From CAISIP01 sp031403955 (GTDB lineage Bacteria > Pseudomonadota > Gammaproteobacteria > Burkholderiales > Burkholderiaceae_C): DNA of 36,740 nucleotides. The translations under genes and the position numbers were made by a program. Shown here in pieces: positions 15,813-24,514 of the stretch. The stretch spans positions 1 through 36,740 of the forward strand of contig JANNGR010000317.1 of the NCBI GenBank assembly GCA_031403955.1, given 5' to 3'. Numbering within the stretch: the stretch's first letter is position 1; every line of letters starts with the position of its first letter. The notes beneath the pieces are model-generated. The model worked only from the letters and a program-made list of their open reading frames with translations, was not told the origin of the DNA and did no database searches.

Positions 15813-16798
15813 TATGGCGTCGAAGATGGGTTGGTCATTTTTTCAAGCGCCAGTATGCGCGAGCGCAGGTGGTGCAAGCGCTTCACGACGGCGGCATTTT
15901 TCTCCCACATGGCATTGTCGTCTATGGGAAACATACCGGTATAGTGGCCCGGCTTCAGGATGGAGCGCGTCACGACCGACGCCGCGGAAATATGGACCCG
16001 GTCGCCCAGGACCAAGTGACCCAATATGACCGCGGCGCCTCCAATGGTGCAAAACGCGCCGATGGTTGCCGAGCCCGCGACTCCAACACAAGCCGCCATT
16101 GCGGTATGGCGTCCGACCCGCACGTTGTGGCCAATCTGAATCAGATTGTCGAGTTTCACGCCGTCTTCAATAACCGTGTCACTTAGCGCTCCGCGATCAA
16201 CGCAGCTATTGGCGCCAATTTCGACGTCATCGCCAATCCGCACCGCACCGAGCTGCTCTATCTTTTCCCATACGCCATCATTCGACGCGAAGCCGAAGCC
16301 GTCAGCGCCGATCACGACTCCGGAATGAATCAGACATCGCTGGCCAATGATGCAATTTTCACCCACCGTCACGCGTGTCGTGAGCACGGTTCCGGCGCCA
16401 ATCCTGGCACCTCGCTCGACCACGCACAGTGGACCAATAGACGCTTGTGGATCGATACTCGCGAGCGGGTCAACCACGGCGCTGGCATGTACGCCCTTGA
16501 CCGGCGTCGCGCTTGTCTGGCGCTTCCACAGTTGCGTGACTCGCGCGAAATAAAGATAGGGCTGCGTCGAAACGATGCAGGCACCGCGCGCCATTGCCTG
16601 GGCTTGCATTTCGGGTCCAACAATCACACACGCCGCGCGCGAGGTGGCAAGCTGCTGGTGGAAACGAACGTGGCTTACAAAACTCAACTCGCGCGGCGTG
16701 GCCGATTCGAGTGAGGCCAGGCCATCGACACACGTTTTTGGATCGCCGTGCAACTCACCGCCAAGTGCCCCGACAATGGTCTCCAGTAACAGGGTCAC
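15812..16798 (-). CDS. lpxD: UDP-3-O-(3-hydroxyacyl)glucosamine N-acyltransferase LpxD
   Basis: Third lipid A enzyme; adds the N-linked 3-hydroxyacyl chain. The 328 residues comprise a uridine-binding N-terminal domain (LGGELHGDP ... LSFVSHVRFHQQL), a left-handed beta-helix of hexapeptide repeats (residues ~100-290) and a short C-terminal helix. The catalytic His lies in NLIQIGHNVRVG. The start is GTG at 16798 (MTLLLETIVGALGGEL), with GAGG upstream at a long spacing. It is slightly shorter than E. coli LpxD (341). It lies 21 bp after skp and overlaps fabZ by one base. Confidence 0.95.
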   Translation of the reverse strand: MTLLLETIVGALGGELHGDPKTCVDGLASLESATPRELSFVSHVRFHQQLATSRAACVIVGPEMQAQAMARGACIVSTQPYLYFARVTQLWKRQTSATPVKGVHASAVVDPLASIDPQASIGPLCVVERGARIGAGTVLTTRVTVGENCIIGQRCLIHSGVVIGADGFGFASNDGVWEKIEQLGAVRIGDDVEIGANSCVDRGALSDTVIEDGVKLDNLIQIGHNVRVGRHTAMAACVGVAGSATIGAFCTIGGAAVILGHLVLGDRVHISAASVVTRSILKPGHYTGMFPIDDNAMWEKNAAVVKRLHHLRSRILALEKMTNPSSTP

Positions 16799-16819
16799 AC
16801 GTGCGCTGCCTCACGCCAA

Positions 16820-17335
16820 CTATTTGGCGCCGGCGTTGAGTGCCTTGATCACCTTGTCGGTGATGTCGTGTTTGGGGTTGATGTAGACCGCCTCCTGCAG
16901 CACAAGATCGTACTTTTCAGTCTCGGCCACCTGCTTGACAACCTTGTTCGCGCGTTCCAGAACCGTTTGCAACTCTTCATTCTTGCGCGAATTGAGATCC
17001 TCCTGGAACTCCCTGCGCTTGCGCTGAAAATCGCGATCCTGATCAACCACCTGCTTCTGGCGCGTGCTGCGCTGAGATTCCGACAAGGTCGGTGCCTCGC
17101 GCTCAAGCTTGTCGGCCAGCGTCTTGATCGCCGCTCCCTGATCGAGTAACTCCTTCTCGCGCTTGGAGAACTCCTGTTCGAGCTTGCTTTGAGCCGCTTT
17201 GGCGGAGGCAGCCTCTTTGAATATTCGATCCGTATTGACAAAGCCAACCCGGAACTCCTGCGCCTGGACGTGCGAAGTGAAGGCCGATACAACCAGCACA
17301 ATTGCGGTGTAGCGCTGACGAGCGAGGAATTTCAT
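16820..17335 (-). CDS. skp: Periplasmic chaperone Skp (OmpH family)
   Basis: Skp is a trimeric jellyfish-shaped chaperone that carries unfolded outer-membrane proteins through the periplasm to BamA. The 171-residue precursor has a signal peptide with a basic N-region, a hydrophobic core (IVLVVSAF) and a likely cut after residue 25 (HVQA/QEF). The mature part starts with the conserved FRVGFVNTDRIF strand and continues with long charged helices forming the tentacles (about residues 45-140, rich in K, E, Q, R), ending with a strand (YDLVLQEAVYINP). Its ATG shares a base with the bamA stop (TAATG), matching their joint role in outer-membrane biogenesis. Confidence 0.95.
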   Translation of the reverse strand: MKFLARQRYTAIVLVVSAFTSHVQAQEFRVGFVNTDRIFKEAASAKAAQSKLEQEFSKREKELLDQGAAIKTLADKLEREAPTLSESQRSTRQKQVVDQDRDFQRKRREFQEDLNSRKNEELQTVLERANKVVKQVAETEKYDLVLQEAVYINPKHDITDKVIKALNAGAK

Positions 17336-19626
17336 TAGAAAGACGTTCCGATCTGAAATTGCACAGCCTGAATTTTATCGCCAGCAAACTTCCGGATTGG
17401 CCTGGAAATTGCCAATCGCAATGGACCTACCGGGGATACCCAACTGATGCCGACACCAGCCGCGGAACGCAGTTCATTCAGACGGATCGGCTGCGACTCT
17501 CCGAAAATGTTCCCAATGTCAACGAAGCCGTACAGGCGCAAAGTGCGGTCATTACCGGCGCCGGGGAAAGGGGCCAGCAATTCAAAATTCACATTGATCT
17601 TCTTGGTGCCGCCCAATCCAGCTCCGGTAGTGACGTCGCGCACGCCGAGACTACCCTGCTCGAACCCTCGTACCGATCCGAGACCACCACCAAAGAAATT
17701 CTTGAACAATGGAAACGGACGGCCACCCAGCCCCTTTCCCAATCCGATGTCACCGTTGAACGCTACCGTAAATTGCTTGTTGAGTGGAACATACTGCTGG
17801 TACTGGTAGGTGCTGCTGACGTACCTGGCATCTCCGGCAACGCTCCATTCCCCGCTCAAGCGTTGGAAAATGCCATTGTTTGGGACCAGCGCACTGTCGC
17901 GAGAGTCCCTGGACCAGCCAACGGTAAGAGGCACGCCGCGACTTGAAAATCCGAACTGGTTCGCGTAGGTCACATAGGCCGCCGGAAGATTGGTACCCGG
18001 AACAATCCTGGTTTGCTCCACACCACCACCAAAATAAACTGTATCGGTTTCCGTGAACGGTACACCAAAGCGCAAACTGCCTCCGCTTGTGACCAGTTTG
18101 TAACTGTCCTGATCGGAATACGGGCTGGCGTTTCGATGGTAAATATCGATCGATCTGGAAACGCCGTCGACCGTGAAATACGGGTCCGTCGTGTTGAACA
18201 CGATGGTACGATTGATCTTGCTGGTATTGACCTGTACACCGAGTGAGTTCCCCGATCCAAACGCATTTTCCTGTTTGATTCCGAGCGACAGACCAAGCCC
18301 ATCACCGCTCGAGTAACCCGCTCCAAGACTCAGGTTTCCAGTGGCCTTCTCCACCACGGCGATCGTCAAGTCCACCTGGTCCGGCGAGCCGGCGACTTCC
18401 TGTGTCTCGACTGCCACCTCCTTGAAAAAGCCGAGTCGATCGACGCGGTCGCGCGACAGCCTGATTTTCTCGGCGTCGTACCACGACGCCTCAAACTGCC
18501 GGAACTCACGCCGTACCACTTCATCGCGAGTACGGTTGTTGCCTGCAACGTTGAGCCGGCGCACATAGGCCCGGCGCGACGGGTCGGCCAGCAACACCAG
18601 GCCCACGCGGTTGTTGATTCGATCAACCTCCGGTTTGGCGTCGACCTGGGCGAAGGCGTAGCCAAAATTCCCAAAATAGTCGGTGAAGGCCTTGGTAGTC
18701 TGGACCACGTCGTCTGCGTTATAGGCCTGACCGGGCCGGATGGTTACCAAAGACTTGAACTCATCGTCCCTTCCCAGGTAGTTGCCTTCGAGTTTGACGC
18801 CCGACACCACATAACGATCGCCTTCCGTCACGTTGATGGCGATGTTGATATCCTGTTTATCGGGGGATATCACCACCTGGGTCGAGTCGACACGAAACTC
18901 AAGGTAGCCGCGGGTGAGGTAATAGGAGCGCAGGGTCTCGATGTCGGCGTTCAGCTTCGCGCGGGAGTATTGGTCCGACTTGGTATACCAACTAAGCCAG
19001 CCGCCGGTATCCAGGTCAAACAAGTTGCGCAAGGTTGTCTCGCTAAAAACCTTGTTGCCAACGATTCGGATTTCCTTGATCCTGGCCCGCTCGCCCTCGC
19101 TGATCGTGAACGCTAGGTTAACCCGGTTGCGTTCCACCGGAGTGACCGTGGTAACTATTTCGGCCGCGTACAGGCTGCGATTGATGTACTGGCGTTTGAG
19201 CTCCTGTTCCGCGCGGTCCAACATCGCTCGATCAAACGGCCGTCCGTCGGCCAGGCCAATATCGCGCAGCGCGTTACGCAACGCGTCTTTCTCAAACTCC
19301 TTATTGCCGCTGAAGTCAACGTCGGCGACCGTGGGTCGCTCCTCGACAATCACAACCAGAACATCGCCACTAACTTCAATCCGCACATCCTTGAACAATC
19401 CCAACGCGAAAACGGCCTGGATCGCCGCCGCGCCCTTTTCATCATCGTAGGTGTCGCCAACCCGAACCGGCAAGGACGCGAAGATCGTTCCTGCTTCAAC
19501 TCGTTGCAAGCCCTCAACACGAATGTCACGGACCGTAAAAGGCTCCACCGCCCATGCCGCACCGGTGAAAAAACTCGCGGCAACGGCGACCGAAATTAGA
19601 CACCGGCGAAATCGTTTGAAATACAT
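17335..19626 (-). CDS. bamA: Outer membrane protein assembly factor BamA
   Basis: Central Omp85-family subunit of the BAM complex, which folds beta-barrel proteins into the outer membrane. The 763-residue precursor has a signal peptide (MYFKRFRRCLISVAVAASFF ... AWA/VEPF), five POTRA repeats (about residues 26-425, starting FTVRDIRVEGLQRVE) and a C-terminal 16-stranded barrel. The barrel carries the Omp85 signature around FPLFKNFFGGGLGSVRGFEQ, and the protein ends in the aromatic residue (GTSF) of the beta-signal. It lies 48 bp after rseP, the conserved rseP-bamA-skp order. The ATG at 19626 has only a weak Shine-Dalgarno. Confidence 0.97.
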   Translation of the reverse strand: MYFKRFRRCLISVAVAASFFTGAAWAVEPFTVRDIRVEGLQRVEAGTIFASLPVRVGDTYDDEKGAAAIQAVFALGLFKDVRIEVSGDVLVVIVEERPTVADVDFSGNKEFEKDALRNALRDIGLADGRPFDRAMLDRAEQELKRQYINRSLYAAEIVTTVTPVERNRVNLAFTISEGERARIKEIRIVGNKVFSETTLRNLFDLDTGGWLSWYTKSDQYSRAKLNADIETLRSYYLTRGYLEFRVDSTQVVISPDKQDINIAINVTEGDRYVVSGVKLEGNYLGRDDEFKSLVTIRPGQAYNADDVVQTTKAFTDYFGNFGYAFAQVDAKPEVDRINNRVGLVLLADPSRRAYVRRLNVAGNNRTRDEVVRREFRQFEASWYDAEKIRLSRDRVDRLGFFKEVAVETQEVAGSPDQVDLTIAVVEKATGNLSLGAGYSSGDGLGLSLGIKQENAFGSGNSLGVQVNTSKINRTIVFNTTDPYFTVDGVSRSIDIYHRNASPYSDQDSYKLVTSGGSLRFGVPFTETDTVYFGGGVEQTRIVPGTNLPAAYVTYANQFGFSSRGVPLTVGWSRDSRDSALVPNNGIFQRLSGEWSVAGDARYVSSTYQYQQYVPLNKQFTVAFNGDIGLGKGLGGRPFPLFKNFFGGGLGSVRGFEQGSLGVRDVTTGAGLGGTKKINVNFELLAPFPGAGNDRTLRLYGFVDIGNIFGESQPIRLNELRSAAGVGISWVSPVGPLRLAISRPIRKFAGDKIQAVQFQIGTSF

Positions 19627-19674
19627 TTTTGCTTGTCAGAGTCGCGCTGGCAGTCCCTGCCAGAGCGAGAAAAT

Positions 19675-21036
19675 CTACCCGAGGATTCGGGCCAAATCGT
19701 TGTAAAGGGCGATGCCCATCATCAACAGCAGAACGGCGACCCCGCCCCGCTGCAATCGCTCCATCCAGGCGTCCGTCACACTTTTCCCGGTCACAGCCTC
19801 CCAAAGATAATACATCAGGTGTCCGCCATCGAGGACCGGCAGCGGAAGCAGGTTCAAGACACCCAGGCTCACGCTGATGAGCGCAAGAAACAAAAGATAT
19901 TGTGTCAGACCCTGGCTGGCTGACTTGCCAGCGTAGTCGGCGATAGTCAGCGGGCCATTTAGGTTCTTGAGCGAAGCCTCGCCAACCACCATGCTTCCAA
20001 TCATTCGCAGCGTCAGCGTCGACACTTCCCAAGTCCTTACGATGCCATTCCACACCCCATCGATCGGCCCATATCGGACCGTGACAAGCGCGGGTGGCGC
20101 GCCAACAAATGCGCCAATTTTTCCCACCCACAAGCCCGCATCCTGCACCGCCCGCGGCGTTACCTGAAGTTCAAGCGCCCGACCATCACGCTCCACGGCC
20201 CAGACCTGCGCCACCGGTCGGCCATCGCGTGCCGAACCCCGAATCAGCTCACGCAACTGTTGCCCATCCATAATCGGGGTCCGGCCGAACTGCAATACCA
20301 GGTCGCCTTCACGCAATCCGGCGGCAGCAGCCGCCCCAGCCGGCAACACCTCACCGATCACCGCACGGGTGAGCGGGCCAACAATCCCAATCCTGCGAAA
20401 CAGCTGTGCGTCGACATCAGAGGCGCCACTTTGACCAAGCTGCAGCAGCACTTCGCGCGTCGCCGCCCCGGACGCGGATGCCACGACAAGGCGCACGTCG
20501 CGCCGCTGCACCGCGCCCCTGGCAAGCAGCCAACGCAGATCCTCAAATGACACCACTTCCGAGGGCTCATCGGCGTCGAATCCGGCGCGCAGCACAATTT
20601 CACCACCGGACAATCCCGCCCGCTCAGCCATCGAACCTGCCGTCGGGCTCGCCAACACGGCCCTGGGCTGCTGCACCCCGCCCCAATTCACAACTGAATA
20701 CAGGACCACGGCGAGCAGCAAGTTGATAAGTGGCCCGGCCGCGACAATCGCCGAGCGCGCCACGAGTGACTGCGTGTTAAACGCCAGATGCCGCTCATGT
20801 GCCGGCACGACCGACTCACGTTCGTCAAGCATCTTCACATAGCCGCCCAGCGGAAAGGCGCCAATCACAAACTCCGTCGGTGATCCTTTCGGCTGCCAGC
20901 GCCACAACGTCTTGCCAAATCCGACTGAAAACCGCAGTACCCTCACACCGCAGGCAACTGCCATGCGGTAGTGTCCGTACTCGTGCACGGCAATCAGAAC
21001 CGCAAGGGCCACCACAAAAGCAATCACCGTCAGCAT
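19675..21036 (-). CDS. rseP: RIP metalloprotease RseP (site-2 protease)
   Basis: Intramembrane zinc protease that performs the second cut of anti-sigma-E factor in the envelope stress response and clears leftover signal peptides. The zinc motif HEYGH is at residues 18-22 in the first membrane helix. Two tandem PDZ domains occupy the periplasmic middle part (about 115-300, e.g. ASPTAGSMAERAGLSGGE and EVLPAGAAAAAGLREGD). The third ligand motif, NLLPLPVLDGGHLMYY, sits near the C-terminus. The ATG at 21036 has a perfect GGGAGG at six bases. Just upstream, five copies of a pentanucleotide repeat connect it to the dxr stop. In the bacterial sigma-E pathway BamA folding defects signal through RseP, and the two genes are adjacent here. 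Confidence 0.96.
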   Translation of the reverse strand: MLTVIAFVVALAVLIAVHEYGHYRMAVACGVRVLRFSVGFGKTLWRWQPKGSPTEFVIGAFPLGGYVKMLDERESVVPAHERHLAFNTQSLVARSAIVAAGPLINLLLAVVLYSVVNWGGVQQPRAVLASPTAGSMAERAGLSGGEIVLRAGFDADEPSEVVSFEDLRWLLARGAVQRRDVRLVVASASGAATREVLLQLGQSGASDVDAQLFRRIGIVGPLTRAVIGEVLPAGAAAAAGLREGDLVLQFGRTPIMDGQQLRELIRGSARDGRPVAQVWAVERDGRALELQVTPRAVQDAGLWVGKIGAFVGAPPALVTVRYGPIDGVWNGIVRTWEVSTLTLRMIGSMVVGEASLKNLNGPLTIADYAGKSASQGLTQYLLFLALISVSLGVLNLLPLPVLDGGHLMYYLWEAVTGKSVTDAWMERLQRGGVAVLLLMMGIALYNDLARILG

Positions 21037-21042
21037 GCTGCG

Positions 21043-21048
21043 CCTCCC
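21043..21048 (-). promoter_or_regulatory. Strong ribosome-binding site of rseP
   Basis: GGGAGG on the minus strand, six bases before the ATG at 21036. It directly abuts the ATGAC repeat tract, so the tract length does not change the Shine-Dalgarno-to-start distance. Confidence 0.75.
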
Positions 21049-21073
21049 GTCATGTCATGTCATGTCATGTCAT
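21049..21073 (-). repeat. Five perfect tandem ATGAC pentanucleotides at the dxr/rseP junction
   Basis: The minus strand reads ATGAC five times without a mismatch (25 bp). The first copy contains the dxr stop codon (TGA at 21072-21070) and the last abuts the rseP Shine-Dalgarno. Each of the first four copies, read with the next, forms ATG ACA TGA, a two-codon start-stop unit. It lies in the only non-coding gap between the two genes. Confidence 0.95.
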
Positions 21074-22266
21074 CGGACAAGATTCTCGACCAGATCCATG
21101 GCAGCAGCACGAGCTTGCGCATCAAGCACGATCAAGTCGTCCATGGACGCCACCAGAGTTGGAACTATGGTAGCCAGCGTTTCCTCGTTGACCCGATGAA
21201 TCTGGTCAAACCGTATCCGCCGGTCCAGAAACGCAGCCACCGCCACTTCGTTGGCTGCGTTGAGAATGGCTGGAGTGCCAACTGGTCCCTCAAGCGCCTG
21301 CCATGCAAGCTTGAGCCCGGGAAACCGATCCTGATGCAACCGGGACTCCATGGACTCAAACGTCATCGCCGCCATTGCCGAGAAGTCCAGTGCCGCCGCG
21401 CCGGATTCCATGCGCTCGGGCCAGGACAGGCCATAGGCGATCGGAACACGCATATCAGGAGTGCCCAGCTGCGCCACAACCGAGTGGTCCTGGTACTGCA
21501 CCATCGAGTGGATGACGCTTTGCGGATGGATAACGACTTCGATTTGCCGCGCTCGCACGCCAAACAGATAACGCGCTTCGATCACTTCCAGCGCCTTGTT
21601 CATCATGGTTGCCGAATCAACGGAAATCTTGCGTCCCATGACCCAATTCGGATGTGCACACGCCTGTTCCGGAGTTACATCGCGCAGCGTGACCGGGTCT
21701 CGCTCGCGAAACGGTCCGCCGGACGCCGTCAGTATGAGTTTGTCGATTTGCCGCGGCCAGGTACCACAATCGTCCGGCAAGGACTGGAAGATGGCTGAGT
21801 GTTCGCTATCGATCGGCAACAGCTTCGCGCCACCTTGTGCCACCGCTTGCATGAACACCTCTCCACCTACCACCAAAGCTTCCTTGTTGGCAAGCAATAG
21901 GCGCTTGCCACTCAGCGCGGCGCGCAGGCAGGGAGCCAGCCCGGCCGCCCCGACAATGGCTGCCATCACCACGTCAACCCGCTCATCCGCGGCGACCTGC
22001 GCGACTTGATCGGAACCAACCAACACCCGCGTCGCCAAACCAAGCGCGCGGCACTTTTGCTCAAGCTCACGGCCGTGCTCCGCGCTGGCCATCACGGCGT
22101 AGGTTGGCTTGAAGCTGAGGCATTGCGCCAGCAGCAATTCAACTTGCGTCGAAGCCGTAAGGGCAAAAACTTCAAAGCGCCCAGGGTGGCGCGCAATTAC
22201 CTCCAGCGTGTTCACGCCGACCGATCCGGTGGAGCCAAGAACCGCAACTCGCTGTCTGGAAAACAT
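21070..22266 (-). CDS. dxr: 1-deoxy-D-xylulose 5-phosphate reductoisomerase Dxr (IspC)
   Basis: Second enzyme of the MEP isoprenoid pathway and the fosmidomycin target; makes 2-C-methylerythritol 4-phosphate with NADPH. The N-terminal Rossmann motif is VAVLGSTGSVGVNTLEVI. The catalytic part has LPIDSEHSAIFQ (metal and substrate residues Asp and Glu), ASGGPFR, then NWVMGRKISVDSATMMNKALE, all family hallmarks. I use the ATG at 22266 (398 residues), 11 bp after the cdsA stop. A GTG at 22281 overlapping that stop as GTGA would add five residues and is a reasonable alternative. With UppS three genes upstream in the transcript, this unit feeds isoprenoid precursor to the wall lipid carrier. Confidence 0.96.
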   Translation of the reverse strand: MFSRQRVAVLGSTGSVGVNTLEVIARHPGRFEVFALTASTQVELLLAQCLSFKPTYAVMASAEHGRELEQKCRALGLATRVLVGSDQVAQVAADERVDVVMAAIVGAAGLAPCLRAALSGKRLLLANKEALVVGGEVFMQAVAQGGAKLLPIDSEHSAIFQSLPDDCGTWPRQIDKLILTASGGPFRERDPVTLRDVTPEQACAHPNWVMGRKISVDSATMMNKALEVIEARYLFGVRARQIEVVIHPQSVIHSMVQYQDHSVVAQLGTPDMRVPIAYGLSWPERMESGAAALDFSAMAAMTFESMESRLHQDRFPGLKLAWQALEGPVGTPAILNAANEVAVAAFLDRRIRFDQIHRVNEETLATIVPTLVASMDDLIVLDAQARAAAMDLVENLVR

Positions 22267-22277
22267 CAATGGTTCGC

Positions 22278-23123
22278 TCACAGACTGTACAGCATCATGG
22301 CCAAAGGCAAGGTGGGCAGCAGCGCGTCCAGCCGGTCCAATACCCCGCCATGGCCCGGCAACAAGCCGCTGCTGTCCTTGACCGCCGCGGCGCGTTTGAC
22401 GAGCGACTCGACAAGATCCCCTACCACACTCATGCCCGCCAGCCACAGCACCGCAAGCAGCATGAACCACTGCCTAGCCTCCAGCATATGGCTGTAAAGA
22501 CTGACCGCCAACGGTTGTAGCGCGATATCCGCCCAACTCCAGCCCAGCGCCAGCACTAGCACGGCGGCCATGCCACCCCAGACGCCCTCCCAACTCTTGC
22601 CCGGACTGATACTCGGCGCAAGTTTGCGCTTCGAAAATCGCCCGCCCCAAGCCCGTCCGGCGAAGTAGGCAAATATATCGGCGACCCATACCAACAACAG
22701 TATCGACAACAGAAAATTAATTCCGATCAAACGTGCCTGCACGATCGCCAGCCAGGCCACCACCAACAACAACAGCCCGATACCAAGGCGTACCGGACGG
22801 GGCACGATCAACCAGGCGGCCGCCCCACCGCGCAACAACCATCCGCCGCCCAGAACCCAAACCGCTGCCGCGGCAATCCAGAGCCATACCAACTGCTCCT
22901 CCAACACCCCGGACAACCAAGCCACCAGACAAGCCACCGCACAGGCAGTTCCGGCACCCAGCGACGCGGACGGCCCATAACCGACCAGGCGTGCCCATTC
23001 CCATGCGCCGGCCGCTACAAAAACCAAGGCTACCGCGGAAAACGGTGTGGCCGACGGGTAAAACAAAGCCGGCAGGAGCACTAGCAGCAGCACAACTGCA
23101 GTGACGATGCGTTGCGCGAGCAT
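22278..23123 (-). CDS. cdsA: Phosphatidate cytidylyltransferase CdsA
   Basis: Integral membrane enzyme that makes CDP-diacylglycerol, the precursor of all major phospholipids. The 281 residues are very hydrophobic, with about eight predicted membrane segments. The C-terminal CDP-alcohol signature is complete: SVVGDLVESLVKR, then KDSSGLLPGHGGVLDRLDALL, containing the conserved Asp and the PGHGG loop. The cytosolic loop SPGKSWEGVWGG is also conserved. The ATG at 23123 lies 9 bp after uppS. Confidence 0.96.
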   Translation of the reverse strand: MLAQRIVTAVVLLLVLLPALFYPSATPFSAVALVFVAAGAWEWARLVGYGPSASLGAGTACAVACLVAWLSGVLEEQLVWLWIAAAAVWVLGGGWLLRGGAAAWLIVPRPVRLGIGLLLLVVAWLAIVQARLIGINFLLSILLLVWVADIFAYFAGRAWGGRFSKRKLAPSISPGKSWEGVWGGMAAVLVLALGWSWADIALQPLAVSLYSHMLEARQWFMLLAVLWLAGMSVVGDLVESLVKRAAAVKDSSGLLPGHGGVLDRLDALLPTLPLAMMLYSL

Positions 23124-23132
23124 GGCGACTGC

Positions 23133-23870
23133 TCAGGCCGCTTGCTGGCGGTCGATCCGGGCCGAGACCTGCTCGGAAGTCTTGCCGTAGCGGCGCTCGC
23201 GCTGGCAATACGCGGCGATTGCCTTATCGAGCGCTTCCTCGTCGAAATCGGGCCAAAGCTTTTCGCTGAAATAGAGTTCCGAATACGCGGCCTGCCACAA
23301 CAAGAAGTTGCTGATTCGTTGCTCCCCTCCGGTGCGGATAATCAGATCGGGGTCTGGAACCACGCCCATTTGCATCGCCGCGCCCAGGCTTGCCTCGGTG
23401 ATTGGCTTGCCGTGCGCCGCCAGGCGACTGGCTGCCTGGGCTATGTCCCACCGGCCACCGTAGTTGAAACAGACGTTCAACACCAAGCGGGAGTTCGACG
23501 CAGTGGCCAACTCGGCCCGTGCCAATCCTGAGCTGATGGTCGTGGACAGGCCGGTGCGCTCCCCAACGAAACGAATGCACACGCCATCTTCCACCAATTG
23601 CGGCACTTCGCGGGACAGCGCCATCACCAGCAACTCCATCAGACCCGAAACTTCGTCTTGGGGTCGATTCCAGTTTTCAGATGAAAAGGCAAACACCGTC
23701 AATACCGACACACCCCGCACGGCACAAGCCCGCACACAACGGCGCAAGGAATCCACTCCGGATTTGTGCCCCGCGACGCGGGGCAGAAACCTGCGCGTGG
23801 CCCATCGGCCATTGCCGTCCATGACAATGGCGATGTGGTAGGGAACCTTGGGCGGAGCGTTCATGTGCAT
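23133..23870 (-). CDS. uppS: Undecaprenyl diphosphate synthase UppS (IspU)
   Basis: Cis-prenyltransferase that elongates farnesyl diphosphate to C55 undecaprenyl diphosphate, the lipid carrier for peptidoglycan and O-antigen. The catalytic Asp is in HIAIVMDGNGRWA (Asp18). FAFSSENWNRP and the C-terminal signature, from DLIIRTGGEQRISNFLLWQ to SELYFSEKLWPDF, identify the family. The start is uncertain: ATG at 23870 (245 residues), ATG at 23864, or a GTG at 23897 that overlaps the frr stop as GTGA and adds nine residues. None has a good Shine-Dalgarno, which would suit coupled translation from frr. Confidence 0.95.
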   Translation of the reverse strand: MHMNAPPKVPYHIAIVMDGNGRWATRRFLPRVAGHKSGVDSLRRCVRACAVRGVSVLTVFAFSSENWNRPQDEVSGLMELLVMALSREVPQLVEDGVCIRFVGERTGLSTTISSGLARAELATASNSRLVLNVCFNYGGRWDIAQAASRLAAHGKPITEASLGAAMQMGVVPDPDLIIRTGGEQRISNFLLWQAAYSELYFSEKLWPDFDEEALDKAIAAYCQRERRYGKTSEQVSARIDRQQAA

Positions 23871-23893
23871 TGCAAGGTTCAGGACGCAAGGCG

Positions 23894-24454
23894 TCACACC
23901 GCCATGATGTCCTGTTCTTTGGCGGCGACCAACTGGTCGATGGCCACAATGTGCCGGTCGGTCACCTTTTGAATCTCTACCTCGGAGCGTTTGTGATCGT
24001 CCTCAGAAGCCAGCTTTTCCCGGACCAGTTTTTTCACTGCTTCATTGGCGTCACGGCGAAGGTTGCGCACCGCAATCTTGGCATTCTCGCCCTCGCCGCG
24101 CACCACCTTGGTCAACTCCTTGCGCCGCTCTTCGGTCATGGCCGGCATCGGAACCCGAATTAGATCGCCCATGGACGCCGGATTTAGTCCCAGATCGCTT
24201 TCACGAATCGCTTTTTCGATCTTTGCACCCATGCCCTTTTCCCAAGGTTGAATGCTGATGGTTCGCGCGTCGAGCAGCGCCACATTGGCCACCTGGCTGA
24301 TTGGTACGATGGAACCGTAATAGTCCACGTGTACCGAGTCCAGCAACGCAGGGTTGGCCCGACCGGTTCGTATTTTGGTCAAATTGCCCTTGAAAGCGTG
24401 AATGGACTGGTCCATCTTGGCCTCGGTAGTTTTTCTGATTTCAGCAATGTCCAT
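23894..24454 (-). CDS. frr: Ribosome recycling factor Frr
   Basis: With EF-G, RRF splits the post-termination ribosome. The 186-residue protein is almost entirely the three-helix bundle plus small beta domain typical of RRF: MDIAEIRKTTEAKMDQSI, KIRTGRANPALLDSVHVDYYGS, RVPMPAMTEERRKEL, ending with a charged helix. Two consecutive ATGs exist (24457, 24454). The second is preferred because AGGAG (24461-24465) then has a six-base spacer and the product matches the family N-terminus. It follows pyrH by 60 bp in the universal rpsB-tsf-pyrH-frr series. Confidence 0.97.
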   Translation of the reverse strand: MDIAEIRKTTEAKMDQSIHAFKGNLTKIRTGRANPALLDSVHVDYYGSIVPISQVANVALLDARTISIQPWEKGMGAKIEKAIRESDLGLNPASMGDLIRVPMPAMTEERRKELTKVVRGEGENAKIAVRNLRRDANEAVKKLVREKLASEDDHKRSEVEIQKVTDRHIVAIDQLVAAKEQDIMAV

Positions 24455-24514
24455 CATCCACTCCTGGAACACCCCGGCCGGCGACGCCACCCGCCAAATG
24501 CAGTGCCGCCATTG

